Shown piece after piece: positions 1 through 12,263 of a stretch of DNA of 64,000 bases. Position numbers and translations under genes: made by a program. Origin of the DNA: Polytrichum commune (Eukaryota; Streptophyta; Polytrichopsida; Polytrichales; Polytrichaceae); contig OX485806.1 in assembly GCA_950295325.1 (NCBI GenBank), positions 54,867,169-54,931,168 of the forward strand, read 5' to 3'. How positions within the stretch are numbered: the stretch's first letter is position 1; each line of letters starts with the position of its first letter. The notes under the pieces were generated by a model. It was given only the letters and a program-made list of their open reading frames with translations. It was not told where the DNA came from and made no database searches.

Positions 1-633
1 ATGAAGCATTGGGTGGTTGGTCTTTAGGTATTGCGCATTGTCCATGCACACCACTTGTTGATGCAAGTCCTCCCACAATCCATAGGGCAGGTCCACCTCC
101 ATCCCTCCCAATACTGCCACAGGCACATGTTAGAAACCTATGTGATTGTAAGGGGTTGGTTGGTTTGGGCGTAAGCATATTTGGGTTTTTCCAAACTTGG
201 TGAAAAATTTGTCCTCTCTCCAAGAAAACATGTCATATTGAACCAAAGGGAAGACAATTGCATGAAGGTCTGCCATATTCATGTCCGAAACAACAATGGT
301 TGTAGGAGAGGGAAGAGGAGTTAACATTGGTTGAAAGGGGAGAGGGGTTCCAACGGGGTCGATCCCAGGGGACCCCAATGAAGATGGGAAACCCAAACAA
401 TCCAGCATTCCCTCCACCCCCAAAGAAGCATCGTACATGTGTATGAGGTTTTTCATGGTTTCCAATTGGCTCTTCAATTTATGGTTCACAAATACATACT
501 GACAGCCGACAACCACAATCTCATGCTCAATCTTGTCACCCTCGGAGCGAAACATCACGAAAGGTGGACAACAAACAAGGGTTTGAGGAGGTTGCCTGGA
601 TTTGTACCCGAAGAACCCACAATTTTCTCCCAC
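1..633 (-). pseudogene. Uncharacterised coding fragment at left edge
   Basis: I do not recognise this gene. Two minus-strand stretches look coding. One is open from about 633 down to about 215; it has a Cys-rich start (CGFFGY, then LVCCPP) followed by a helical stretch (VNHKLKSQLETMKNLIHMYD). The other is open from about 110 to base 1 and would continue outside the window; it includes GGMEVDLPYGLWEDLHQQ. A plausible acceptor (gtgcctgtggcag) lies between them near 108-120, so they may be neighbouring exons, but no good donor was found. Alternatives are a decayed transposon gene or chance open frames. Confidence is low to moderate. Confidence 0.35.
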
Positions 634-3600
634 AAACGGATTCTAATTTGACACACATACAACAATGCAAACATTAGCTGCACCTCACACAAAATAGTGG
701 AATGGGGGTTTCCAACCTACTGATCCTCCAAAACATGGCGTCAAAACAAGTTGCACAAGGGTGAATTAGGTTTTTAGATTTAGGGTTTGGAGGAGAACAG
801 GCGGGTGTGACTGTGCGGGTGACCATTGACCACATGCCATGGTTCTAATTCGGGCGAACGGAAAAAAAGAACATTCACAACCCATTGAACTTCCAAGATC
901 TGTAGACATGCACAAGAATTATAATCCATTGCCAGGTCTAGCTTGCAACGTGCGCATGACAAAAATTAAGATAAAAAAATTGCATGCCAAGGTTTTTAAA
1001 GATTCAAATAAAGTTGTTGACTCAATATCTGTAATTCATCAAGGCTAATTCCTTATCATTGGCAGACAATTCAACCAAATTTGACAACAATGCACAGTGA
1101 TTCAACGTATGCATCCTTCCCAGCAGATTGTAGTTATTTCTTGTAATTCAATGACAAATTGACAGCGACTTAAATCTCCTAGCCTACCATTGTAATGACC
1201 CTTTGTAAATTACATCCCAAACAATAATACATGATCTTCAATCAAGTTGCCCCAAAGGATTTTTTTATAGATTGTTTGCTACAAGTACGAGTGAATAAAA
1301 AATAAAAAATAAAAAAGTGTGAAGTTACACCTAGTGGGATATAAATATTTTTTGTCCACACATTATCCATGGCGTACCTAGCAAAGAGGAGCTAGAGCAT
1401 GAAGGCCCACTACAAGGTGCATAAGAAGATTAATTTGCAAATACAACACCACAATCACTCCATATTGATGGGCAACAATGAGGTGCAAATGTTGAGGTCA
1501 AATACAAAAAATCTTCATCATCTATGAAAATGCCAAGGTTTCCACAACTTTGCGCTAAACATCTCCACAATAGAATAGATGTTTGCCTTTGGCACTTGTG
1601 AAACGCCATGTTTGAATGCTTGCAAGTTTTATCGAAGCATTGGAGCCCAATAAAAACTCAAAAAATGTGTTTTACCTACGAAAGCAACACAAAACCTCCT
1701 ACTTGAACTCCACGCTTCATTGCCTTTGCGCCACTATATTTGCCCAAACCCTAAGCAAACCTTACCCTTAAATCACTCTACCAAAACTTGAGCAAAGTCC
1801 CACATGTTCAATGCCATTGCAAAACCCAATGACCGTTGAGGAATTCCAGCTCGTTATTTTCCAAAAAAAATCCCACAACAATTCCCTACATACTAATCCT
1901 TCAATTCAAATTTGAATAGAAACTACATATTTTTTCATCCAAGCAGTCAAACCCATAATTGTTCTACTGATCTTACTACACATTTTTTGGGGGATATTAT
2001 ATCTATGACCCTAGGAATTATTACTGGTTACTAGAATAAAAGGAATTATCCACCTCCCTATTTTTCACATAATCATGTAAGGGACATATTTCCAATGCTA
2101 TAATAGATCTAATAAAATTGTAAATTTTACCCTAAATGAATTAAATTCACCTTATCTATCTCACATGGTTTTCCAAACTTCTAATAGTTACCTCCTCAAG
2201 AATATTGTAATTTTTTTCTGGTTGTTTAGGGTAAAAAACACACAACTATGCTCAAGTTCATGTCTTCCTTGGAACTTTTGAAAGTGTGGATTGTATGCTT
2301 GGCATAAAGCCCCCCCCATACTCCACTTAACATGGGCATTTGTTTTGGTGCACCCACCAGCACTTGTTACTAAGTTTTTTTTAGGTTTTTTCTTTTTGTT
2401 GTTGATTATATTATTACATTTCAAAATGTTCACGATGAAACAATCAATTTTATGGCAATCTAGTATGCATTGAGGACATAGACATAGAAAACAATATCAA
2501 GGTTAAATAATTTGGCCTCCAGTTGATTATTTTTACATATGTATGTGTCCAAAAAATATATTTTACAATTAAAGGTAAATGTCATTGATTTTGTGCTCTA
2601 CGGTCACATATTTGCCTTGGTTTTTTAGACACTATATTCCCATGACTTTAATTATATCTAGTGTTTGGGCTAGTTGGAAAGGGTAACTAAGTCGTAAGTG
2701 AAGCAAAATGCAAAAAAACCATCTTCATTTCCTTGGCATCTTTGTCCACTCTCCCAACATGGTTTCACTTAGAACATATGTGACTTTTGGGTTGATATCC
2801 AACATGGAATTTGGGTATGGTTCAATCCCACCATAGCGAATTGCTCAATTGTATTTATACTAAAGCGTGGCATCTGCACACAACAAAGATCAGTTAGACT
2901 CATATGCATATTCAAATTTGCCCATTTGTGATGTGGGCCAAGGATATTGTGGTTGAATGGATTTCTAGGCAATAGTCTCTAAGTGAGTATAGATTGGGAA
3001 AGGAATACCCATTCGATTATTTAATTTATGATATATTAGCATGTCATATGTGAAAACTAGTGGTTGTTGGCTAATGATTGTATGATACATTGAGTGGTGG
3101 GAGATCTAGAGTTTTTTTTTTGCAATAGTTTTTATATTATTGTGTAGCAACAATTACTTGGTATGAAGGATAATTGAATCATTATCTAGGAGTGTGTGAC
3201 CCTTTATAATAATTGGATTGCAATTTTAAAATCCAATTGCATCCAAAAAAAGGGTGAATAAACTACACATAATTGATTTGAATGATATATGAAACTTATG
3301 TGAAGACTATAATTTTTAAGCAGTGAAGAATTAATCATACACCTAGAATTTTTATAAGAAAAGAAAAGGTGTTAATGTGATTTTTTTTATCTTGAGTATG
3401 CAATTTGATGTCCTAGTGGTTGATAACCTTTGGCAATTTAGGAATTCAATAAGACAATCAATGAAGGCAATTGGCTACCCACAAGCACATAATGAAACTA
3501 AATGGACTATAAGACAAATGTAAAGAATAAAGTTTATATTTGGAATTTTAGACCATCATCAATACGAGCAAGAGTTGCAACAAAAGCATAAGCGGTTGTA

Positions 3601-6600
3601 AGTAGAGCTAAAGGTAAAAGAGGTCGTCAAACCGACTATGGTCAAGAGATTAAGTAGCATCGTCAAAGCTAAATGAAAACCATCAATTCTAATGGAGATT
3701 ACGAAGTTGTCCCAATCCCTTAATTCCTTATCACCTAAGGTTTGTACTAAATTTTGGGTGTTAGAAGGCAAAGTTATACCTAACTTTAATTTTCCTCAAT
3801 TCTATGAGCATAATCAAGAATTATTCTTGACCATGGTTGAATTGGATATGGAAGAATGGCTCTTTCATTAGCAATTTCAAAACATTTGGACCTTCAATGT
3901 AAATTTTAGACAAGGAACCTCTTCGCATAAATTTCAGCCCAAAAACATTTGAAGTTGCTAGAATTTTCAGCCTTTATGGTAATGATATATGTTGGTGCTC
4001 ATATTTATTTGTCTTATGCCAACTGTGGGGAGCAACTTCATAGAATTAAATCCTTAATTTAAATAATATCATGATGTCATTATGAAAAACATCATGTGGA
4101 TTGGATGGACTATGGAACTTAGATGGCATAATAATCATATGGCCAAAATCATGAGATTATGGGCAAGTGGAAGGTTAATTTGGAGAATATATTGCCATCA
4201 GAGAAACATGAAAACTACATTCTCATGGGTCTAAGTTGTAATCTTAAGAGGGTCTAAGTTGTAATTTTTATTTTTATTTTAGTTATAAAAAATTTGTTTG
4301 AATGTTTACTTGAATGTTTGTTGACCTTGGTAGTTAGTGTGTGAGGTTTAGTTGATGGAGGGTACAACTCTTTGATATAATATTATGTATTTGATAATAT
4401 CATATAATAATATTGTGAAACATATTATTATTATTATTCCAAAAGTTAGACGGTGTTCATTATTCTCTAAAGGGTTTGGTGAATATAGATGACATTGTGA
4501 CGAACATGTGAGATTTCTAGAAGACAAAATTTCAAATCTTTGATAGGTGGATTTCCTATAGAATGAGTGTTGTATGTTTCTTGTTGTGATAAAAATGAGA
4601 GATCAATAAATGTCAATGAAATAGAGACTTGGAAAAAACCTTGGCAATCATGCAATGAATCATATAAAAATATGCCTTAAAATAACCATGATTATCATAA
4701 ATGTATTAATAAGATGTTATATGTTGAGGGGAATAACCATTGTATTATAATTTGGCATTGACATATTCATATATTCAATCATGATGACAAAAAATGGAGA
4801 TATTTTATTAAATTGTATATTACTTGAATAAGCTAGTTCAATGGCCAATATTCTTAATGTTTTGTACAATTTCAATATGTAGGCTTCTATCTAATGTATT
4901 TGTTGCATGTTATTTTGTAGGTGTATAATAGTTTGGATATAATGATTATTTGTGTCCATATTAAGTACATAAGAAATGATCACATATTATAAAAAATTAA
5001 TTGCAAGAACTCCATCATGTCAAAGTTTTTAGAATCCTCAAGTTGGAGGATTTGAAGTATTTTTTTACATTAATCAATATTCAAAGTGTGTGAAGATGGG
5101 AAAAAAATTGGTATGCTCTCACCGCGGATGTTTTCATATAACTTCCTAACAATGTCTGTATTACATCTCCTTTGTTATTATGGTGTTTAATTCAATTTGA
5201 AATAAAAATTCCATCTCATGTGTGTTACCATTTTTGTAAAGTGGTAGAAGTTTTTTTTTAAAAGAGGCATCTTGTAAATACCCAAAAATAATTTTTTGAA
5301 TAAAGGACAACGAAAGGTTTGTGGGACCCCATACAAAATACATTATTGAAATCCTTAACATCAATACGTTCCAAATAACTCAAAAACTCATAGCTATTAC
5401 AAATCTAGTTAATGGTGTGGATTTCATGAAATAAGCAAATCATTATGATCTACAAGCATTGTTTAATTTTGGGTTTTGATTTTTTTTCAATAATTTGTCA
5501 AAATTGCCCATGTATATATCATATAATATTTTTGAGTTAATTCAATGCTAAAGGTGACACTTAGGAAATTGTAAATGAGTGCAACTACTATATTAGAGCA
5601 TGTATACAAAGCTAGATGGTTGAAATGATGAAACGTTGTTAACTAAAAACATATTTATTTTTAATGGTGGTTAAAACAATCAAAAAATTGTTTGAAATTG
5701 TATAGATGTTTTGTGGTGGGATATATGAGACCATGAATTTTCTCTATCATAATATTGGGATTCCTTAAGCATGTAGGTTCAAGGGTGGTAACCAAATGTA
5801 GAAATTTGAAGGATGGATAAATAAAGAATAGGGGGAGTGATTGAATAAGATGTTTGAGGGGAATAACGAATATATAGGGAGATATTCCCATTAGTCTAAC
5901 ATGACATTTGTTTTGAAAATAATATTTCTTTTTGGAAGCGTAAAATTAAGGGATGGCAAAGAAAAATGATATGCTACTAAATTGGCATAATAACTAAGAC
6001 ATTGTCGAAAAATATTAAAGAAAATATAAAAATGTAACTGGCCATGATTAAAGATGGGATACAATGATATAATTATCTTGATACAATATTCAATAATGTA
6101 GCCCTAACAATCTATATGTAATTATTATTTTTAATTATTTTTATTAAATATATGGAGTGACATCAACATCATGCATGTGGAAGTCGTGAAATTATCTATC
6201 ATTAAAAAATGGATGTCACAAGGAAGAAAATGACGTAACAATTCAATAGAGAAAAAATAACACAATTACTAGATAATATTTGAGACCCACAAATAATATT
6301 GTCCGTTTAAAAAACCATGTAGAGAGAAAAAAAAAAAAAAAAAAAAAACATGTGCGTGTTGGAAGAGTAATGTTGTACATGAAGATATTAAAACTAGCTA
6401 CCAAATAGGAGTGTATAACTGTCGATAATGATTGGATGTCAGTAGAAAAAATCACCCCATAGATGATGCCAATTGTTAATTTATCTTTTGATATATATGT
6501 AGATATTAGTGACATGTTTAGAGACAAATAAGAGAAAAAATATATAATCAAGAAAAAATGCCCAAATCTAACATGGGTGAGGTAGAAGATTTTTTACCAA

Positions 6601-8239
6601 ATGCGAGTGACATAGTCATGAGTCTCTTACTTATTATTTGATGGAAAAAGAATTTGATGTATAATTGATTATGGTGTCATTTTGGGACCATTTTTCCTTA
6701 ACATTTTTTTTTATGTTTTCATAATTTATTATATCAATTTAAAAATATATATATAATGCAAATACGAGGTTGGAAGAAACATTTGTGAAGAAACTTGAAG
6801 ACATGGAAAGGCCTAAAAAATGCCATGAATGAGAGGGTTTGTTACAATGTAATTCACTTTAAAAAATTTAATTATATTGATAGATAACACAATTGATATA
6901 AAGGAAACACCCCTTAGGTTACGAAGCCAAAGGGTTGGTTTGCGCTTATCCTTAGTTAACAAATACCATATTTTAGAATTAAAAACCTTGCGAATGAAAA
7001 TGTTTTAGGTAGCGCTCTTAAATGTCTAATTAGTCCAATACAAACGTAGTTGCCGTGCAATAAAAAAATTAGATCTTTTTAATATAATTATACTACTAAA
7101 TTCAATACAAAGTGGTCTAGAAGCTAATATGTTTTTTAAAGATTTCTAAATATTTGAAAGAAAATGTAAGAAATGAAGGTTTTTGTAAGCTCCATCACAA
7201 AAATGCTCATAGCTTTTAGTAAAATTTATAAAATAAAATGAAATTAATTAAACTAAAAAAATAATTTTAAGATCTACCTAGAAATATAAAAATGACAAAA
7301 ATGAACATTGTAGCAAATTGAGGTGAAGTTGCAACGTCAGCACTGCCAAAATAAAAATTGTCTCCCGAATGTACCTATAAATTATGAATTATTTATACAT
7401 ATAAAATATGTCAAAATTGGATTTTAAATGAAGATGTGATGAGCTTTTAAAGTCAGTTATCTCTTTCAATCTAAAAACACTAACTAATAATATATTCTAG
7501 TTATACTTTACCAATAAAAATTAAATTAAATTTTAATACAAAATAATGACTAAATGAACTATATAAGAATATTTCTACTAAGTAATGAAAACACATCGCT
7601 TTATCCTAAGAACTACTCACATTCAAATTTATTAAGTAGCTAACATTAGGTCCTTTGATTAAGGGTAGGTTGATCAAGTCAGAAGTGTTTGGAATTGGAA
7701 AATAGATAGATTAGGTTTAAAAGAATGTTGGGACCTTGAAAGGTCTAAAACCAAAAAAAAATGAAAGAATAAGAAAAATGCCTTAATACAACTTTCGACA
7801 ACCCTTAAATAAAGTTGTCTCATGTCGCGGGGTTAATTTATTAATTTATTTTTGTTTTGCCACGAATACCTTTGCTTTGGATTTCCTTACCCACCGTCAA
7901 ATTTTTTCATCTAAATTTTATATATTTTTTAGTTTGGTAGTGTCAAAAAACACTTGTCAAATTTGTTCTCATATCGTCAAGGCAAATCAGCTAAGTCAAA
8001 GGTATCTTCGATAGTTAACGTCGTTTCTTTTACTTGGTTGATTGTTTTTACGCATAGTCATTTCGGATCCTTAGAATATTCTAAAGTTTAGCCCTATTTA
8101 TTATTTACTTATTGATTTTAGCTTAGTTGATCATAAATAAATCATCGGATAATCCATTGCCGCTATGAGCCTAATATTGTGTCCACATGTTAACTTAATC
8201 ATAAAAATTACTAAAACCTTATAATTGTGTTTTCTTGAG
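634..8239. other. AT-rich stretch without recognisable genes
   Basis: I see no convincing gene here. Open frames are short and AT-driven, on both strands, without splice-consistent neighbours. Visible features are simple: a TA/ATT-rich palindromic patch near 4,376-4,440, a run of about 22 A at 6,327-6,348, and other A/T tracts. Strongly decayed repeats are likely but cannot be assigned. Confidence 0.5.
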
Positions 8240-10315
8240 AGGTCAAAAGGATAAAAAAGATACGGAATTAAAGTCTAGATTGAATTGAATTAAGTGGTAA
8301 GTTAGGAGTTATGTAAGGCAAGAGGCCTCGGAGAATTAATGATGGGTCCAGTTAAGTAGTTAAGTTTGAGTTATAGTGCGAGGTAAAATTAACTAAGGGA
8401 GTGGGAAAATGGAGTCTTACAAGGGGAAATGCCAAGGAAATAGGCCTAACCCCGTTTTTCTTTTTGGGCGGCCCGAAAAATGCCGGGCAACACAAGAAAA
8501 AATGAAAGGCTTGGAGGGGTCTCGGGAGGCAAGGGAAAAAATCTCATCATGCATAATGAGAGAAGGGAGACGGGGGTAATAGGCGAAGCCTTGCCTCGTT
8601 GGGAAGTGTCGTTTCTCTTCCCTACTGTACTCCGAAGCAGGGGTAGAAGAATGTATGAGCAACCTAGGACGAAGCATAGTAGACACCAGGGGAATGGAGA
8701 TCAGGAGGTGTCGCACTCGTTGATACAAGGAAGGTGTTGATGCATTGAGGAATAAAAAGCTGGGAGAGGGTTTGTGGAAAAAAAAAAAAAAGAGGTGGTA
8801 GGGCAGTTCGGAGGCCCTACCTCGGAAGGGAATGCGGCATAGAGAAGTCAGGAAGAGAGCAATCGTTCGTGCTTCTTGGTTGCGGAGATTGCCTCTCAAG
8901 GGGGTTCATTAAATTTTCATGGCTAGTTGTGTTTAATCCTAGTGTGCAGCAGTTTTGAATATCGTCCAGTTCGAATCCCCGCGGCCGTATGTTTGAGGAT
9001 CGCTGGTATGGGCGCGGTGGTATCCCAAGTATCGACGGTTGCCGAGGAGAGCGTGGGATCCGGGTTCGGGGAACGATCGAAGCTTGTGGATTGCAGAGTC
9101 ACAAGGTGCACAGCAATGGCGGAGGAAATGAGGAGATGGCCTGGGGCATATTTTGGTGATGCTTCTACTCTAAGGGTCGATGAGCAAGGGCATTCGCATT
9201 GGTTGGGGTGAAGCGGCTGTAGTGGTTGAAGCTCAAGGATCAAATCAAGGGCTGCTAGTCGTGCAAACGGTAAAGAGGTGATGGTGACCCACCAAGCCAG
9301 GGGATCAGAGCGAGAAGATCAAGCTTCTTAATGGAGCTCCAGTTCTCTACACTACATTTACAACTACGCTGACGACGCAAGTGCATGACACCTTCCAGAT
9401 CATATAGGTGGAGGGATTGCGGCAAAACATTGAGGTGTTGCGGGGTGAGGCGTTCTTTGTTCCCAATACTCGAGGAGGCGACTCTCCCCTTCTCGGCTTC
9501 GGCGTGACTTTAGCGTGGTCGGAGACTGGTGAAGAGATGCGAAATTTGTGAGGCTGCCGAATATATTGTAGCTCCAGGATTTTGCTAGTTGTTGTCTTTC
9601 TACTCTATATATTCATGTGAGGTCGCACCTGCGATTACACAATTATGAGTTTCATATGAACAATGTTTGGCTCCGGCAGTCGATTGGCGACCCAACTGCT
9701 CGGGTTGTAGTGGTTGAGGTGTAACCAGTTGGAGAAGTTAGGATTCATTCGATTAAGGTTGAAGCTGAAAAAGGTGAATGAAACGAGGCCGAACACTGGA
9801 ATCACTAGGCAAGTCGAAATGAGGAGGGAAGGGAGGTGCCGCATCAAGGACGAGAGTTCGGCACCGACCGCAGGGGGAGGTAAATTGGTGGGGAGCCGTC
9901 GCCAACGACATAGGAACACTTGGGACCGGTTTGGTGCAGAGAGCGGCAACTGACTTGTAAAGCACTGACTCCAGGAGCTTAGTCCGTGGCGAGGAGGGAA
10001 GGTTAGACGGAGTTGCGCTCTAGCAGAGGTGCAGTTGTTGCATTAAATATTAGGCAACAGATGATTAAGTAGGACCATAGTATGGGCTAGGCCTTGCATG
10101 GCATGGGGGTTGTATAGGGAATGCAAATGTTAGTGAATACTTACAAATCGGACCTATTCACATGAATAAATTGTGTTATGCACACCACTTCTCCCACTTC
10201 AATTGAATTGCATGTGTACTAGCATATGAGAAGGTTAGGCTTAGAATGTGGCATATGATCTCCCACTTGGACTAGGACGCAATTGAAGGGTGGGGGTGAT
10301 TGTGGCTCACATCCA
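8240..10315 (-). repeat. GC-rich dispersed repeat, copy 1 (about 2.1 kb)
   Basis: A GC-richer block stands out from its AT-rich surroundings. Read on the minus strand its head (about 10,310-10,165) matches the head of the block at 40,790-42,900 on the plus strand. Both carry CAATTGCGTCCTAGTCC, then a version of GCCACATTC, then GGGAGAAGTGGTGTG. After the head both run into GC-rich, proline/serine-coding-like sequence with no long intact reading frame. I take the two as old copies of one dispersed repeat in opposite orientation. The ORFs inside (8,417-8,899 and 8,923-9,243, for example) show no recognisable domain and overlap each other on both strands, so I do not call genes. Confidence 0.5.
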
Positions 10316-12263
10316 TTTTTTTTAAATTTACATATTGAGCTAATTTTTATACCTAAACTTATCCAACCAACATAATATTTAATTATTTAACTTTTATTTG
10401 TCATTATTACTAGGTTAATTTTATAAAATAATCAAAATATGCCTTCATAGTATATCATGGTTCTCATAAAAATGTTAATGACCAATTTTTATTGGATAAG
10501 GTGCATTCAAAAATTCAATTTTAAAAATAATATCTTCAAATAAAAATTGTTATCAAACAAATAATATTAAGGTAATCTATTGTTTGGGCCCCCTCATAAT
10601 TTTAAGCCTACAATCATCCATTCCTTGTATATCCGCTTATATTTTATCTTCTCAATACATTTAACTTGTTTTTTGTACCTGATAGGTACCTTTACATAAG
10701 TTATTATTTGCAAATGTCATCTCCTTCATATCCATTTCAAACTCTTTCTCTTCATGGGTTTACAAATCTAACAAATATTTGCATTTTCATAGCTAGGTAT
10801 GGCATTATGTCACTTTGAGGTGTTCGATGGTTTTTGGGTTGTTTTCTTACATTTCATTTAGTTGAGGAAAAATAAAACATAAAGCAAACAAATTAATATT
10901 GTTGCTTCCAATTAATTATGGCATGATAGATGATGAAAATTAGTGGTAGAGGTAGTGGCCAAATTAGATGGAAATTATTTTTTAAATATGTTTTTAAAAT
11001 TAAGAAAATGAAAAAACACTGGCCTTTCATGTTAATGTTGTTGCACCTAGTCCTAGTGCATTTTCATATATTGTACCCATACTTCATTACATTCTTAATA
11101 GGTGCCAAATCATTTTCAAACCCTCATGACAAACATGCATGTGTTAATTACATTTTGTTTGAATATCCCATTATCATTATTATAGGAATATAATTGTTTA
11201 TGTCCAAATATCATGGATATAAGATACCAATGGGAATATTTCCTTATGTATTCTTTGCTTACCACGCACAAATTGTTGCTCATCACTCATTACTTACAAG
11301 TCACCACCCACGTGATAACACTCCCCACTCACATCTTATTCATAAGTAATTCAATATCATAGTTCAACAATGGTTTCTTGGTGTTTCAATAATCTACATT
11401 AGTTTACGTAGCTAATATTGGCTTATTTTGGCTTAAATAATGGCTTACATTAATAATGAGGTAGTGTTAGACTATTATTTGGCACAAACAATAAGTTTAA
11501 TTTTTTAGACACAATTCCCCATCATTGTCATGTTTTCATCATATATTTCCATAAATGCAATAGGTTTCCATGGAAGGGAATCCTAGGGTGGGTGCCACAC
11601 AAAAGTGAGGTTGGGCTTCCACTTCGCTAGGATTGGGGGTTTGGGGCGTGGGCATGATGGCCATATTTAACCCTTATTATTGCAAAGGTTTTATATATTA
11701 TGAAAAATACTTATGAAGTAAGATTTGTAAGATTTTTTTATAAAATTCATGAAGCAAAATTGGTGACATAAAGTTGAAGAACACATCCGTATGGTTTGGA
11801 CCTTCTATATAAAGTCATGAACTTTGTGTAAGCATTTTAAAAGCAAAAAATTAAAGAAATAATTCTTAAAATAAATATATATGAATTTGCATGGATATTT
11901 CAAAAATACATTCATTTAAAAAAACACGAGTAATTTTTAATGCATGAAAAATTATGATCATATGGGTAGAGTACCAACAACACTTGTCAATGAAATTGAA
12001 AATTTGTCATACAAATCATCAAAATTGAGGTATTTTATTTTCTGATCATGGATATAAAATTATCTTGGGAATACATATATTAAATTTGAAACAAAATTAA
12101 CAAGTTTAGTATTAGATCATTTGAGCTTTTACAAATTTTTGTGAATAGAGTAATCACTACCAACAATTTACTTGGAGATAAAAACAATTTGAGAATTGAA
12201 AATTATTATTTTTCATAAATATAATGATTATGTTGGAAAAACACTTCACATGTTGGGAGGTTG
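10316..12263. other. AT-rich stretch, no gene seen
   Basis: The sequence is AT-rich with scattered homopolymer tracts. The longest open frame (10,930-11,193 plus) encodes a very hydrophobic, low-complexity peptide, as expected from translated AT-rich DNA. Nothing here supports a gene or RNA. Confidence 0.5.

Noticed and set aside
8960-8975. GTTCGAATCCC, like a tRNA B box
   Set aside because: No acceptor stem, anticodon arm or convincing A box at the right distance; at most a very decayed tRNA-derived repeat.
10930-11193. 87-codon hydrophobic open frame that might be a small membrane protein
   Set aside because: Composition is that of AT-rich DNA read in frame, with no conserved motif and no neighbouring exons.
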